DNA of 64,000 bases, taken from Hyaloperonospora brassicae. Taxonomy: Eukaryota; Oomycota; Peronosporomycetes; Peronosporales; Peronosporaceae. Shown here in pieces: positions 1 through 13,544 of this stretch. Positions within the stretch are counted from its first letter, which is position 1. Each line of letters starts with the position of its first letter. The stretch is from positions 1-64,000 of the forward strand of contig CANTFL010001192.1 of the NCBI GenBank assembly GCA_947650285.1, in the 5' to 3' direction. The translations under genes were made by a program, and so were the position numbers. The notes beneath the pieces were generated by a model. The model did not search any database. It saw only the letters and a list, made by a program, of their open reading frames with translations, and was not told where the DNA came from.

Positions 1-2100
1 ATCGTCTTTCTCCGTCGGGATCGCCTCCCATCTCTCATTGGATCGCCAGGTCCCGTGGTCTAATTCTCCACCAGTAAGTGGCGCCTCAAATATGTGGTCA
101 CCGATCCTCGTAGAAAATTTGATTAGTGACTTTGCCACATATACGTAACCGTCGCATACTCTCATATCCTACCTCGTCCCCTGAGAAGGCGAGGAAGCCA
201 AGGTTGAATTGTATTCACCGCCTTTTCGGGCCGCGTGATGCCATTACTGTGCTCCTTGTTGTAGCTATGGCAGACCGATGGCCTATTTCGTGTGCAGTTG
301 AACGTACAGCCTTCGAAGGGGTCGATGACATACCTGACGTTACCTCGGGCGTGATGGACGCTTGAGCAGCCACACCGACCGACTGATGAACCATTAGTCG
401 TCTACCCACCATATGAAGATTTTCCTACGGGCTTCCAAATGGTTCAGTCAGGCCTTCTACCGCTAGGAGTTCTGCTTCAGTGAGTTCCACCCCTATTGAC
501 CTCTACATATGCTCACCCGTGTACTGATATCGCGACGCTGGATGACCTAGGTGATCACAACATTAAGTTTGCAGTGGCGCTCGAATCGTGGGTGACTCGT
601 TATCATTGTCGACTCAAAACACAGGAGACGGACAACTCCGTTCAGGAAAGCTGGACACCCAGTCAGCTGAAACAGGACGCTCCAAGCTGTGGAAGTCCGT
701 AAATTAGGAAGTTAGGTATCCAAATCGTCCAAATCAAATTCCGTTGGAATGCTCGCTTTTAGATACGCAGAAATGCGTACAATTTCGTGAAATCGAGTCA
801 AGTTGGACAGTACAATTGTGTATCCCATCGTTGCACGTCCTGAGCGACCACCCGGGCCACGCTGATCCATCCATATCGATCCTGCAATGGCCTGGTGAAC
901 GTTTTCGAGAGTGTAAACTTTGCCCTGGAAATGGATCTAAAATAGTTGGTCCTGAGCCGCTGTTATCCGTATAAAAAAATGGAAGCGAAAGTGAATTCTT
1001 CTCTTCGTTTGATTGTAGCTAATGCTATTTGTCAGCCTAGAATCTTGTGTATATCGTGTACGTTGACACGCGCCACCTCCGCTGATTACAACATGGTGTC
1101 TGTTATCGTATGCGTTGTACGGAGACTTATTGTAATATCTCCACCGTGCCCAATATACAGCACAAGTTGTCCATAAAAATGCGCCTCAACTGTTATCTAC
1201 AAACGGATACGTTTACTGTCCATCATTGAACGCAAGAATACCGGTATGCACCTCGGGCAATGTCCCCGTCAGCAATCCTCATGATAACCTTCCACTCGTC
1301 ATCCGTCTTTTCACGCAACGGGCGATCACTCGCAATGCCTGTTCTGGGAGTGCACAGTGGTTTGAGTACGTCTACCCCTCAAAGCAAAGCTTCGCCGAAT
1401 TGAACATGAAGTATTCGTATACGGTAAGTCGTCACCCAGTGTCACTAGTCCAAACCTCGTGCGATCCTTGGCGATCGCCTTATGCTCACTGATTATAGTC
1501 GGGACCTGTGCCCACTTATGTTGGCTGGCCAGCTTGCGAACAATCTGCGTAAAGTACCATTTCTTGCCCACCAGCCCCAACCCGATCGCGCGAGCTATTC
1601 GTTTCCACTCCAACAAGAACTAGTATTCGAAGCAAATATTTGCTGTAATAAATACAAAAAGCACAGAAGCTACTTTTCTCGAAGCGTGGGGTAACGTGCA
1701 CGATCTACCAGTCTCATCGTCGAGCGAACCAAACAAACTGATAAATCGGAAGCAAACAGCTCCAGAATAGTCGCCCTCGACGCATTCACATGACCATTAC
1801 CTCGGTATGTCGTCAACTCCTCGACAGGAACTCAAACATGTATTTGAAAGTCACCTGCGGCGGTTCCATGAAAGTGGAGAATTCCTGGCCGAAGCCGTTG
1901 TATTCTTCTCAGGAGTATATGAGGCCTCGTTCTGCGATAGGTCTGTCTGCTCGGTCTGACCTGGAGGCGAAGCTGTCGTCTCGTCCTTGCGCTACTGATT
2001 CATTATATTTGCCACTGTAGAGCCTCCCACTAGAATATCGACGGAGTAGCGGACTATAGGACCCGGTCTCGAGCAGATGAGACTAAGATGTGATCTATTG
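1..2100. other. Gene-poor tract, no gene recognised
   Basis: No reading frame here exceeds about 96 codons, none has a recognisable motif, and frames on both strands are broken by many stops. Base composition is more AT-rich than the gene block to the right. It may be decayed transposon sequence, but no family could be named. Confidence 0.5.
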
Positions 2101-2270
2101 GCGCAGAAGGGTCGGATCCCGGTGGGAAGAGTGTCCCTCTTCCACCTTCCCTTCTCCGGTCGCTTAACCGGAAGCGACGTCGGCGGGTGCTATGCTGTCC
2201 AGCAAAGCAACTAGGATAGGCAGTGCCACCCCTTCCCCGTCCGGAGGAAAGGGGCTGGTGGCATCTGAGT
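2101..2270. repeat. Hairpin-rich repeat fragment
   Basis: A GC-richer island in the AT-rich tract with consecutive inverted repeats. The arms at 2121-2131 and 2136-2145 pair with one bulge. CCGGT at 2156-2160 pairs with ACCGG just downstream. TGCCACC at 2224-2230 pairs with GGTGGCA at 2257-2263, enclosing a further CCCCTT/AAGGGG stem. The style resembles the hairpin-tiled retrotransposon at 60.5-64 kb, so this may be a fragment of a related element. That is inference; no direct sequence match was seen. Confidence 0.4.
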
Positions 2271-5200
2271 GGCCGTCTTACACGTTCCTATCAAAGATAT
2301 CCCCTGACCCATTCGTACTCCTCGTAACTCAGTCTGAATCGTGTACCGCAGATTGAAGTGAGAGGCATTGAATGCATGTCAAATATCTATTTGTGAGTAT
2401 TATATTGCAGATAAACTGTAGGGTAATGTTGTATAACAGAAGATAAGCGTACTGCTTTAGAAGGTATTGTTGGCACAATATTACCTCGAAGCAGAATATA
2501 CGGTAGCAGTCGACAGTGTGCTACATATCGGTCGATATGGGCCAAATATCAACCATAAGTCACCGATCAATTGGATACGGGCTATTAGCAAACATGTTGT
2601 AGTTAGCTGTAAGTAAAGGAGGTTCACAACTGATGTATTACAAAGCTTTCGTTGTTGTAGTCGATACAGTCTCTGTATGCATTTGACCGAGCGTTGCAGC
2701 CCTTGTCTGCGCTCTATCTCACAATCAGGTGTACACAACTATACATTTTACTATATGCACCTTAACTAGCAGGTTAAGTTCACTTTACACGTCGAAAACT
2801 AATGGTAACGTCCACTAATCATTCATCTATCATAAGACTGTGATTATGAGGCAAACGTTTTCTTACTTCCTAAGCCGAATCAACAATGATGTGGTGGATG
2901 ATGATATCGTTCACGCCGCGTGCAAATTATTCGGCCATTCGATCGATACTCAGCGGTAGAATGGATGAGCATGATTGCCAGTAAATTAGCCATCAGTGCC
3001 ATGTTGTTTGTTTTATGAAAGAGAAGGGTCAACATACCACGATCGTGAACTTTACATAATACGATGTCGAGCGGCTGAGGTAATGACAATTTAGCTTCAA
3101 TAGGAAGGTTTCATGCTCAGAGCTGTTGCGGGAACATAGCTCGACATGTTAAGTAAACAGCAAGCCGATTACATTGTGGGAGACCCGACTAACTTGCCTT
3201 GACATGATGATTGGAATCTCTGAGCTCAGTCCAGTATGAGGAGGCTTCTTATTATCATGACTCGTCGGGCTCGATAACGCCATCGAAGCCCTTCACTTTT
3301 AAGACGATGCGACGAAGGGGAAGTTTGGCATGCCCATTCTATTATTGTGTGATAGAGCCTAGGTCTCATGCTCACGCTTCACGACCCATACGCTTATGGG
3401 TCCTGCAAAAGCTGACGACGCAGTTCAGATAAGAATTTGATCCCCCAGATGTCACAAACATAGCTCGAGCTGGTCTGCTGCAGTTGGGGCAGGTAAACTT
3501 GACATAAACCTTTCGCTGAGGGCACAAGATACCTCAAATGTCGTATCGTGTGCAATCCTATTGACGATAGGATGCTGTCAACATCAAGGGTATTGCGTAT
3601 GTTCCAGTTTAGACATTTTTTCATCCAGAATTGTAGTTACCGAATCCGTTAGTATCCGTGGAAAAGTAGAATAAAATTTAGTTTGAGTTAGGCTGGTGTC
3701 AACCATATTTCTATCCATAATACTAAACTAGAGGGAAAAGGCGGTCCAGAGCTCCTACCCCTGCGTTAGATGATGAGCGCCTTTGATATCAAAGTGACAA
3801 GTGGTTCAGATGGAACAAGCTTTGTCGGAAATTGAATACAAAGCCATAACATGTACTTTCCCTCGCTCGTTTATCTATACTGAACAAGTGAAAATACATC
3901 ACTAGCCTTCGCTTGCTCAGTGTATTCTACTAATATAATATAACAGCGCAAGGAAAATTTGAAGTTTTCTTGACGAATATAGATCCCAATACAAGACCTT
4001 TTGGCGTTGCCACATTTGATGATAAAGTGGACTTTATAACGTTAAAGATCAACGTGATCTAAAGCGGTATATGTTTGTGCTGTAGTTGGCTATGTTAAGA
4101 TTATGCAGCTTTGTACGAAGCTAGTCGCTCGATGACCGTAGGTTCATTTTAATTGAGCGTGGATGTCTTCGACAAAAATTACGGTGCGTTTTGAATAGCG
4201 CGAGCTAAATAAATAATGTAAACGATTGTAAACGCCTTTTGATAAAGAAAACAGCAAACAGACGTAAATCATATTCTACCTTGCGAAGATAACGCTGAGG
4301 GCTCATATTCTTTGACCCTGCAAAATCGTTAGCGACTACTCCTGGAACATATAATTGTGAGATTAAGATACGAGGACACTAAAAGCTGTCTACACAAGCG
4401 ATTTTGCTTCTACGCAAGGGACGCGTTACAAATATCCAACTTAAAGACTACGTATGTTCAACTCTATCTCCAGCTACATAAATAAATATAATCAGTTGTT
4501 TTTCAGTCGTAATTTGTATTCGTCTTGACAGATGGCATAACGACAGCGGATTAGCACCGAATTATACGCTAAGAGAAGCTCAATGAACTCAGGTTAGCTT
4601 TTGGGGGAAATCATGGCCCTGTCCGGGTACCCGATGATTTAATAGGAGGCGAACTAGCCCCCAAACAGCCGAGCCTTGCATGTAATGTGCCACCTCCCGC
4701 TACAACTGCATTCCTATGAATGTACATGAAACTACTAAAACGAACCATCGGGATAAGGTAGGACCTTGATCCCCTACTGCATACTAAATCTGGCTCTGAC
4801 ACGTAGCTAATCAATTATTTTACAGCTTCAGGGCGATATGTTTAGAGTTGACGAGCTCTTTCGCGGATGAGCACACATGCTGGCAGAACAAGATTTAAAT
4901 CCTTTTTGTTTTGCACACTACTGCGTCACCGGTTTCGTTGATGTACAGGGGTCAGTGGGAAACGCTAGGATCTAGAAGGCGATCACAGGACAATAATTTA
5001 AGGATAGGGATAGTCTGTTTCGCTCAGCATGTCAGTCTTGTGATTCTTTTCAGACGCGCATATCTCTACAAACGGTGAAAATATGCAGCTACACACTAAT
5101 GTTGGGCATATCTGTATAGTGTTTGACAGGATGACTGGGAAAATAGCAATGGAACGCCGTCGCGCTCAAGCTGCTGATGAGCCTACGTCATGATGAGTGC

Positions 5201-6757
5201 TAGATTGCAAAGGTACAGAAGTGTACCTATTCTTTGTATTTTTATGGAAACAAGCACCCTGGGGTCAATGATATGCAGTGGACTGGCGAAAATGTGTACA
5301 ACCAGGAGATGCTAAGTTGACGAAGTCACTGTTATAATCGCAGCTGTCTACTAATATCTAACAGTTTCTCGGTGCATGTAAATTCTTATTACAGAGTCAC
5401 TTGTTCGTTAAATGAATTGTCCAGCCTCGAGCGTATATGGATACTGATAGCTCGAGCTTCGGCAGACGAAGGCACCGCGGAACGCACTCAGTGAACTGCA
5501 ACAACAACATTAGGCGGGGTCCGGATCACGCGTGTCGAGGCTATTGCAAATAAGATTCAAAATGATATTAAACTTATACCGAGATCAGATACGTGCTCAT
5601 ACCTTGTCTTAAAACTGTAAACGCATCTCGTGCATGTAAAATTTTATAGACGATTATTTAATTCTTCCTATACGAAGTGCAAAATTACATTTATTATAAA
5701 TTAGCTCAAGGACATACGTGGCATCCTCATTATTGATTATTGCAACAAACAAGTAGATGCGTACAGAAATTGGCATGCTTATGACACAGCAAAACGGCGT
5801 GATTGAAAGACATTCAAAACAATTATTCGTGTGATGTCAGAGCATTGATTGTTGAGCTGTTGGTATTTCTATAATAGCTGTCAACGTTGAAGAAAGTGAT
5901 GTAAGCAAGAAGAACATGTATAGATCTAGTGCGCTAACTATAAGTGATGGGGCGTGCCGAAAATTGCCTTGAAACCATAAAAGTAGCACCACCTCATCTT
6001 ATAAGCACCCATCATACAAGCTCTAGCTTTAAATATAGTCGATATCCGTGAGCTTAATCGTATTTGGAGTGGCCGGAAGGATATTGGATATGTACTTGAT
6101 TGGGTGCGGAATATTCACTTGGACAAGATAGATGCCGAACTTAGTTCGATGCTTTCTGGTAGCCCATAGTATCCTGCACCGTGACATTTCGGTCATCCAC
6201 CGGAATAGGTGGAGTCTGTCCACAATACAACTGATTGTAGCATTGTCTTCTCGGGGGGTCTCTTCCCGGATCATATTTAAATTGTAAATATTACTAGACT
6301 TGTCCTCCAGACACTTGAAACAATCCTTTATAACTCATTATAGCTGTTGTTTGACACACTTGTCCAGTACACGACATAGAATCATTGACACTCGACACCT
6401 TTGGCAGAAAACCATCATAACTGGCGTTGAAAGGTAGAACTTGAGTGGCCTGTTGAACATTATGGCTACAAATAAATTCGGCAAGTACGTTATGAATGCC
6501 AAACTAACCTACCTGTGACACCTGTTGCCGTGCATGATTGTTTGCTGCAATATGTCGTTGAGCGCAGCGGCATTTGTTATGGCCGTACTCACGACATAAA
6601 CTGCATCGACTTTGTCGCTTGTTGCTTCTCTCTTCGGCTATCAAGACCCTGGTTGGAGGATTTTTTCGTTTTGTGACAGCTCTTATGTTCTTGCATCCGA
6701 AGTATTACTCACAGGCACAGAAGCTTTGTCGAGATACCAATGGGCCTGGGTATTGGC
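2271..6757. other. AT-rich gene desert
   Basis: No convincing gene. Open frames are short (under 90 codons), mostly lack ATG starts and show no family motifs. The AT-rich sequence fits relaxed, decayed intergenic DNA next to a dead DNA transposon. No terminal inverted repeats or target-site duplications could be assigned by eye. Confidence 0.5.
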
Positions 6758-8520
6758 TTAATTTGACCTAGCATCCGGTCCATCGGTAATTAAAATGCAG
6801 AGGAAATCACGCTGATAAGGAAGATTAAAGTTGCTCATACAAAAGTCGGGGCACCCTTGAACATCACACTCAAGAGGTAATAATCGTACTGACTTGGCGA
6901 GGCCGAGCTGCTTCAACATGATACCGATCGCGTAGGCATATACCTTCTTGTAAACATCCACAAACATATGTTCTTGAACAGTAGGAAGAAATGCTTTGTC
7001 CCGCAATCACGCAAATTTGACGCAATCGTGTTGTATTTTTTGCAGACAAGCTTCATGAAAGGATAAACGGAGAAGAAACTCATTTGTGAAGTTCCCAATG
7101 TCTTTTTAAATGCTGCATTTGCACTTTGAACTTTGGATGAGTAAATCTGCTCAAAATGCTTGACTCCCAACAGCCAAGCAGCACAAAACTAATCATTTAA
7201 TGGGGCATAACATGCTTTGTTCAATGTGTTCATGACACACTCTCGGAATTTGCCCCTGGCCTCTTATATCACGCCACACTTCTTCAAATTGATCTTGATG
7301 TTTATATCCAAGACTAAACTCGACCACATCTTCAAGAACACAGCAAACAACCACTGGATGCCCCTCTACCTCTATTGAAGAAAAATCTCTTGGGTGGCGG
7401 GCCTTAATATTGCTTTGAATATGCCAAAAACAAAGTTGGTGGTGGGCTCCTAAAAACACTGGACCAATAGCATTCATCAAGACTAGATCAGCATCGATAA
7501 TAATTACACCGGGATTAATTATATTGCTATGTATCAATAGAGACTCGAGTATCCATGTCAATTTCACTTGTGTTGCGCTCTGCAGAAAAAAGTGCCAATG
7601 TGTACGTAATATTTGTACTGGTTGATAAAATCACATGAAGCATACCTGCTCCATATTTTTTCGTTCGGTATGTTTCGTCAATTTGTGCCACGGCGGCGCG
7701 GCGTTCTTCATAAGCAGCTGAGAGATGCTTTCGGAATTACAAGGAAGTGAGTAATATGAGACTCCAACGAAATTTTTGTCTTGAATATAGCACCATCATC
7801 ATGAAGATCTCGTACCAGAGCCTTAATTTCAGGCATTATACATCTCTGCGTTTGACGATACGTTTGACGCATATTCACGATGTCCCTTGCTATCAGTCTG
7901 CACCCTCCATCATACTTGGCCTCGAGGTTCTCTAGTATCGATGAGGTACTTGTCCGGTATTTTAATATCCATTACGAAAGCGTTCTGTTCCATGGTAGCG
8001 TGACGAGCACTGGGATAATGGCATATATTATCTGCTGGGGGTAATTGTGCAGTCCATCCACGGTAATCTGGTAAGCGATACCCTACAGGCCGATACGGCA
8101 AGACCATTTGCAACCTGTTGAACGACTCCGGGTGTTTCTTTTATTGACGCGATCCTTGCTGCCGGATCTAGCATTGCGACAGATGATAAACCAAGTCTTT
8201 CGAAACAACTTTCCTGTCCGGTTGCTGACTACATCTGCCGCTCTGTTCTGATTATGTCGCTTCTTAATCTTAGGCAAGAAGCTTCTATGACCAAATTCCC
8301 CGATAAGAGCTTCAAAAGCAGCGTCGCGACTTACAAAACTGTGTTCTTCAAAATAGTCGTGCAGCTTGTCGGCCACTCTTTCGTGCATTTTGGAAGGCGA
8401 TTCATGGGAGGCCAACGTGTCCGGTTCCGCTTTCCTCTCTGACTCCGTATCAGATAAATGAGGTGTATCTGCAATAATCGCTTGATCGGAGTCGAAGAAA
8501 ACTTGCACTTCACTCTCCAA
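6758..8520 (-). pseudogene. Broken MULE/FAR1-type transposase
   Basis: Remnant of a Mutator-like element transposase read right to left. The N-terminal part (8083-8520) ends in a basic segment with TGCKWSCRIGL, like the FAR1-type zinc-binding region. The middle (about 7.7-8.1 kb) is scattered over frames with stops. The best core piece (7193-7567) has the MULE-type string DADLVLMNAIGPVF followed by HHQLCFWHIQSNI. Downstream fragments (6758-7170) include a KVQSANAAFKK segment typical of the region before the SWIM finger. At least three frame changes and several stops make it non-functional. Terminal inverted repeats were not found. The family call rests on motif resemblance. Confidence 0.7.
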
Positions 8521-8831
8521 ATAGTTAGACTCGACTTGCTGTCGTTACCATGAGCAACGTAAATAATTCTTGAGTCTGACCTAATTTCCTACCATGCCCT
8601 TCAGATTTGCTACTGTCCTTCTCTTCAGTAGTGACCACACATAGTATCGACTTTCTACGTATATTCGACACGTCAGGTCGCATGTTGCCATCAACCTCGG
8701 ACTTCTGGGGATACGTAATCGAGCAGTCTTTGTCTTGCTGACGGTTCTACATCTAGAAATCTGAAATCAGTGGCTTTATAACTCGCGATAGGAACAAATG
8801 AAGGTACACAGTAAGCTTTCAGCACGTACCT

Positions 8832-8934
8832 AGCTCGAATCTGTATTACGTCAGTGCAGCTCCATGGCCCGAACCTGTCTTACGTAGTGCAGCACCTTGG
8901 TTCGAACTTGTCGTACGTCAGTGCAGTACTTTGG
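8832..8934. repeat. Three-copy 33-36 bp tandem repeat
   Basis: Three diverged units (8832-8867, 8868-8900, 8901-8934) share a core of the form CGAA(T/C)CTGT(N)TTACGT(CA)GTGCAG. The GGTTCGAAC string in the third unit looks like a tRNA B box, but no A box or cloverleaf surrounds it. Confidence 0.7.
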
Positions 8935-11779
8935 CTTGGATTTCTTGATGTATATTTCCAAACGCTAAGGCGTGATGTTTAGCGATGGTGTGGGGGGGAG
9001 TACTGTCGCCTTTAAATGTATGATACGTTTGTATTGATCGCAAGACGCGGTGCTATGTACCGCTGTCGTTTAGCCATCATCTGTCAAGACGAACACAAAT
9101 TACGACCAAAAAACAACTGATTATATGTATTTGTGTAGCTGGAGATTGAGTTGGACATAGGTAGTATTTCAGTTGGAAATGATTAACGCGCCCCCCCTCC
9201 GCAATAGTTGAGACATATGTCTTGGGGTTATGCTGTACGTATACAAATTGATGCAGTAAGACCGCTGGTCCCTTATGATCGAAGAGGATGACAAGTATGA
9301 CGTCATTCTTAATAACACTGGCTCAGAGACTACGATCCTATTGGTAAGCTGGCACCATCTCATAGTGAAGATTATTGCCACTTGGTGGTCAGGTGGCCAT
9401 GTAATGATCATATGAGACGTATAAAGCGTGCGAATGTTCTATGAGCGAGTGTGATGGTCGCAATTCTTACTCGGCATGCATCTTGGCCGCACAAGAAGTC
9501 AGTGTTGTACACAACCGAATTCTGACCAATGTTGCAGGTCGCTGTGCTAAAGCAAAGGCGATTCCAAAATCTCACCGCTCTAACAATCCAGTAGGACGGA
9601 GGTGTGGACGCCTTTGTAATAAGTGAGATCGCATGATATACACACTTTGCTCACACGCTCGTGTTAGACACGTTTCGGCTCGCCGCCACGGGCCTCTTCA
9701 TTGGCTTGACGGCCGCAAAGCAGCTATCTCATTGCATCTGCAGCCTTTGCCGCTGACACGTTTACAATGCGCAAAACATTCCAGAACGGCCTCGTCCACA
9801 GACTAATTTGCACTGCCTGCCAGCGTACAATTTGTATTCAGCCAGATACGAGGTGTCTCTTTTTAACGCCTTCCATCTCTGATGGGATTTCACGACTTCA
9901 TACCCGCTGCTACTTGCAGTTAGTCAGCTGCTCATCCTGAGCATCTATGCTGACAATGAGCGGAGCTGGCCAAATGCACACACGAATTTTCTGGCGCTCT
10001 ACTGGACACCCCGACATCAGCACGTATCACTGGCTACATGTATGCGCGCATTTCCGTGCGCCATCTTGACCACGTCTCCGGCGAGACGCTTCGATGTGCA
10101 ATGCTGCAGGCACTGGCGGATGACTGGATCGCTAGAAGTGAAAGTGCTCGATGTGTATTTGCTCGCAAGCAAGGACGTGTCCAATCGTAGAATCTTGGAG
10201 GATGAGCTTACGTCAATGTCGGTGGATCCACAACACCTTTCGACCGTCCACAGTCAAGTTGAAATGTAAGACTGCAATGTATGCCACCATTACAGTGTTC
10301 AACGAAGAACAAATTGCTTTGAGACAGGTTGGAGGGGAAGCGCTTTCGTGATGCAGAAGCTCCGGCACAAAGTGGCAAGTCATGTCTAGTTGTGGATGGC
10401 GGTCGATGTGAAGTGAGCGGACATTGTGGTTGCGTCAGTGAGTAGTCATGGTTCGCATACTGTCGTTCGTCCTGTTGCTGCACGGCCAAGTTGCTTGTGG
10501 TACACGTGCTTCGCATGCTCTGTCAGTCGAGCCATTCTGGACCTTAGCGAGCGCAATGGAGCGAAGTTTGCAAGCGACATGTTCACGACCTTTCGACAGG
10601 ATAAACGTGCAGATGGTCATCGACTAAGACCTTTGAACCGCGGACCGCCTACCGTCGGTAAGATGAATCGAATATGCGCTTGTAACGCAAGTACGGGGAC
10701 ATGTCGATGCAGCGTTTGCAGCAAGAAACGAGCTGCACTCGTTAATCAGCAGTCTTCATGGAGCCTAAGCGCAAGCATGTTCGAGCAGGAGCGCTTGATC
10801 TACGTGGTAGCTGGGCTACGTACATCATCGTCCACAGGTTCTTGCTGTTTCATTTCCGCACATAAGGGTCCAACAGCTGCACAGCGGCTGTGCATCGAGA
10901 TACGACAGTGCGGCATGAGGAACGTATCAGTGCGACGGACGTGTCAAAGCCGCCTGACGAAAACCCGCTACATCGCATGTATCTCCTTCGTCTACTTCCA
11001 AAAAGGCGGCGATGACAACAGAGTTTCGCGCAAGTTTCGGAAGTACCAGAGCACTGCGACACCGACGTCACTGCGACGGCGAAACGGTGGCAGCTTCTGT
11101 TCTCACGCGTCGACGGAAGCTCTGGCACGGGCCAAGTCGCAGAAGGGGCGCGTGGAGGCAGTTGATGGAAGTTGGACACGCCGTACACAAACATGTCGAC
11201 GTCTTACTGGGTGATGCGTTGCACCCATCAACGCTACGTGCGATCGACTTCAGTTCAGTCGCTACTCGAGACACCCGCAACGTCAATGCACCCGCGTGAT
11301 CACCTGCCGGTACGATCGAGCGGTCTGTGGCTCCAACTGGCGCGAATGAGTTTTCCGCGAAATACTCGGACCAAAGATGATGGCAGCGGCGTGTCACCAA
11401 CGACGACAATCGCTCGTCGTCAAGCGACGGACGTAATCGACGCCGTAGTCAGAGTGCTGACTCCGCTGGTCTCTTCGCTGCCACGACATTCGGGTGCGCC
11501 CTTCCCGTCTTCTTCAACGAATCGCTCGCTCCCTCGTGGTGGACAGACACTGACTGACACCAAACTGGCGCTTGTCACACGCACAACGTTCCGGCACAAC
11601 ACACTTTTTATCGTATACAATCAGGTTGCGTCTAGTTCCTTTTTCTGCGATTCCAACAGCTACGCTCGTCGGCAAACAGTCGTCCGCCGACGGCCCACTC
11701 TTTGCACTAGAGCACAATCTCACGCTTCGTTACCTCTCTCTACGTCGAAAAAGACAACGTCCTTCTTCGCGCAAGTCGC
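8935..11779. other. No confident gene; possible decayed coding sequence
   Basis: GC content rises here and frames lengthen. The longest is a 262-codon plus-strand frame at 10,426-11,214 that begins with GTG, has no early ATG and contains a Cys-rich stretch (residues about 84-98: CACNASTGTCRCSVC). Around 10.03-10.20 kb a different frame reads like protein (HLDHVSGETLRCAMLQALADD) before a stop. These pieces could be an old gene broken by frameshifts, but no family is recognised and splice sites do not join them. Treat as unresolved. Confidence 0.3.
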
Positions 11780-12793
11780 CTACATCTCCTCCATCAACGC
11801 GTTCAGCACCACCAGCACGTTGCCGTTGCACTGCTCCAGACGGCTGACAACGGCGCTCGTCTCCACGCCAGGAAAGATGTTGCGCACCATAAACAGCTCC
11901 TCCGACCACTTGATCTCGTCCTCCGTTGGCGCAGTAGTCACTGGCTCCACAACGACCGGCGCAGCAACAACGACCGGCTCGGCAACAACCACCGGCTCCA
12001 CTACGACCGGCTCAACAACGACCGGGATCTCTTCCACGGCAACCGACGTCTGGTCCTGCTCCGTCACCTGCTCCCACTCGCTGTCGCTCGCCACAGCTGC
12101 AGGGGCGTCCACCGACTCCACGGCCACAGTCTCGGCCGTCGGCTGAGGTGCCTCCGGGACGGGAGCCACTTCCGCCTGGGCCGGCGCCACCTTCATATTC
12201 TTCAACTCGTCCACCACCTCCTTCGCAAACTCACCAATGCCCTCGGCCGCGCACTTGAGGCCGTCCGTCGTCTCCTTCATCAGCTGGTCAAACGGGATCT
12301 CCTGAAGGCTCAGGCGCGCCGCGTGCAGCGTCTCGCGCGCGTCGTGCACCACGGCCTTGAGCGCCTCGTTCGTCTGGTCCAGCCCCGTCTGCGCCGTCTG
12401 CTGCGCCTTGTCGGCCCACTCCTCGTGCTTCACCTTGTCCATGGCCACATTCAGCGTCTCCACCAGCTTCTCAATGGCCTTGAGGATCGGGGCCGCTACG
12501 TTCTCCTGGAACGCCACAGCCGCGCGACTCACCGCCTCAAAGCGCACCGACGTCGCACTCGCTCCGTCCATCGACAGCACGCGACACGCCTCCTCGTACT
12601 CGGCTTGCGACGTCACATTCAGACAGTCGCCCTCGGCGTCCGTGTACTGCACGACAAAGCTGCCAGGCGCCAAGTTGAACGTCTCGGCGAACAGCGCCGT
12701 CAGCGCCTCGAGCGAAAACGACGTGAGGTCCACGCGCAGACGATGCAGCTCGCCCTTGTACTTGATCTTGAGTGCCGTTTGCTTTGCGTCCAT
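11780..12793 (-). CDS. PB1-LIR-UBA protein, p62/NBR1-like minimal autophagy receptor
   Basis: Single-exon, 337 aa, starting at the ATG at 12,793 ([20 protein letters not shown]). Residues 1-85 are a PB1 domain ([11 protein letters not shown] basic cluster; [11 protein letters not shown] acidic OPCA-like segment). A middle region of amphipathic helices follows. Residues 237-243 read DSEWEQV, a textbook LC3-interacting motif (WxxV with acidic flank). [14 protein letters not shown] low-complexity repeat covers about 257-284, and residues 292-337 form a UBA-like three-helix domain ending [13 protein letters not shown]1 drives polymerisation, LIR binds ATG8 and UBA binds ubiquitin in p62/NBR1 receptors. 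The ZZ and FW domains of NBR1 are absent. Function is inferred from this arrangement. The reverse strand is also open but is a shadow of the GC-rich codons. Confidence 0.8.
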   Translation of the reverse strand: MDAKQTALKIKYKGELHRLRVDLTSFSLEALTALFAETFNLAPGSFVVQYTDAEGDCLNVTSQAEYEEACRVLSMDGASATSVRFEAVSRAAVAFQENVAAPILKAIEKLVETLNVAMDKVKHEEWADKAQQTAQTGLDQTNEALKAVVHDARETLHAARLSLQEIPFDQLMKETTDGLKCAAEGIGEFAKEVVDELKNMKVAPAQAEVAPVPEAPQPTAETVAVESVDAPAAVASDSEWEQVTEQDQTSVAVEEIPVVVEPVVVEPVVVAEPVVVAAPVVVEPVTTAPTEDEIKWSEELFMVRNIFPGVETSAVVSRLEQCNGNVLVVLNALMEEM

Positions 12794-12884
12794 TGTGGCT
12801 GCTCCGGTAAGTCGGGCGGTCGCTGTGTTAGTGGTCCGAGTGGTCGTGCGGGTGGGGGAAGACGCGCTGATGCGGTTGCTCCAC

Positions 12885-12905
12885 TTTCTTTCTTTCTTTC
12901 TTTCT
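12885..12905. repeat. (TTTC)n microsatellite
   Basis: About five TTTC units just upstream of the PB1-UBA gene, in its 5' flank. The rest of 12,794-13,544 holds no recognised gene and probably contains the divergent promoters of the PB1-UBA and PH-CRAL/TRIO genes. Confidence 0.8.
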
Positions 12906-13544
12906 ATCGACGGCGCCAGTTCGAAAATGAGCACGAGAAACGAGGGCGCGGTCGTCAACCCTCTCGAATCTGATTTTCCTTCTTCGATGTCGGGTTGCGC
13001 GCACGTGTCGACCAATCAGAGTCTGCCGTTGGGAAAGGCTTTTCCATCCTTCGAGAGGCGCGGGAGATTTCCCGGCTGTTTTGTGTAAGTAGCCAGAGGG
13101 CGCTGCAGCAGACGCTGCGCAACGATACAAACGCGATAACCAGCAGCACATCCACATCGAAATAGCGCACGCTATTTTTCAGACCAATAGAAACGACCAC
13201 CACCACCACCAGCCGCAGCAACAATAGCAGCGGAAAACGAGCGGAAATGGTCGACTGCAATCGCCGCAGCGTTTCTATCGCGTCGCTTTTCGGTATCGAG
13301 ACAGCGAAACGGTACAGTCCACCGCAGCCAAAACGACAAACCGGTATCAACCGACCGCGACAAACATCCCCTTCACTTTACTGACCACCTCCGACCCGCT
13401 CGGTCAATAGTGCCGGTCTCGTCGACATCGCAGTGGTTCCTCCACCGGCTGCTGCTGCTGCGCCTGTTGTTGTTGTCGTTGTGCCCTTGCAGCGCGTGGT
13501 ACGGACCGCACAACAACAAGAAGAAGAAGACGACGACCCAGTGC

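Noticed and set aside
8901..8934. tRNA-like B box (GGTTCGAAC)
   Set aside because: Part of a three-copy tandem repeat; no A box, acceptor stem or cloverleaf.
11172..12146. 324-codon plus-strand frame
   Set aside because: Antisense to the PB1-UBA gene; Thr/Ser-rich product from reversed Val/Pro repeat codons, no motif.
12323..12973. 216-codon plus-strand Arg/His/Leu-rich frame
   Set aside because: Antisense shadow of the PB1-UBA gene in GC-rich sequence; no ATG-led protein character.
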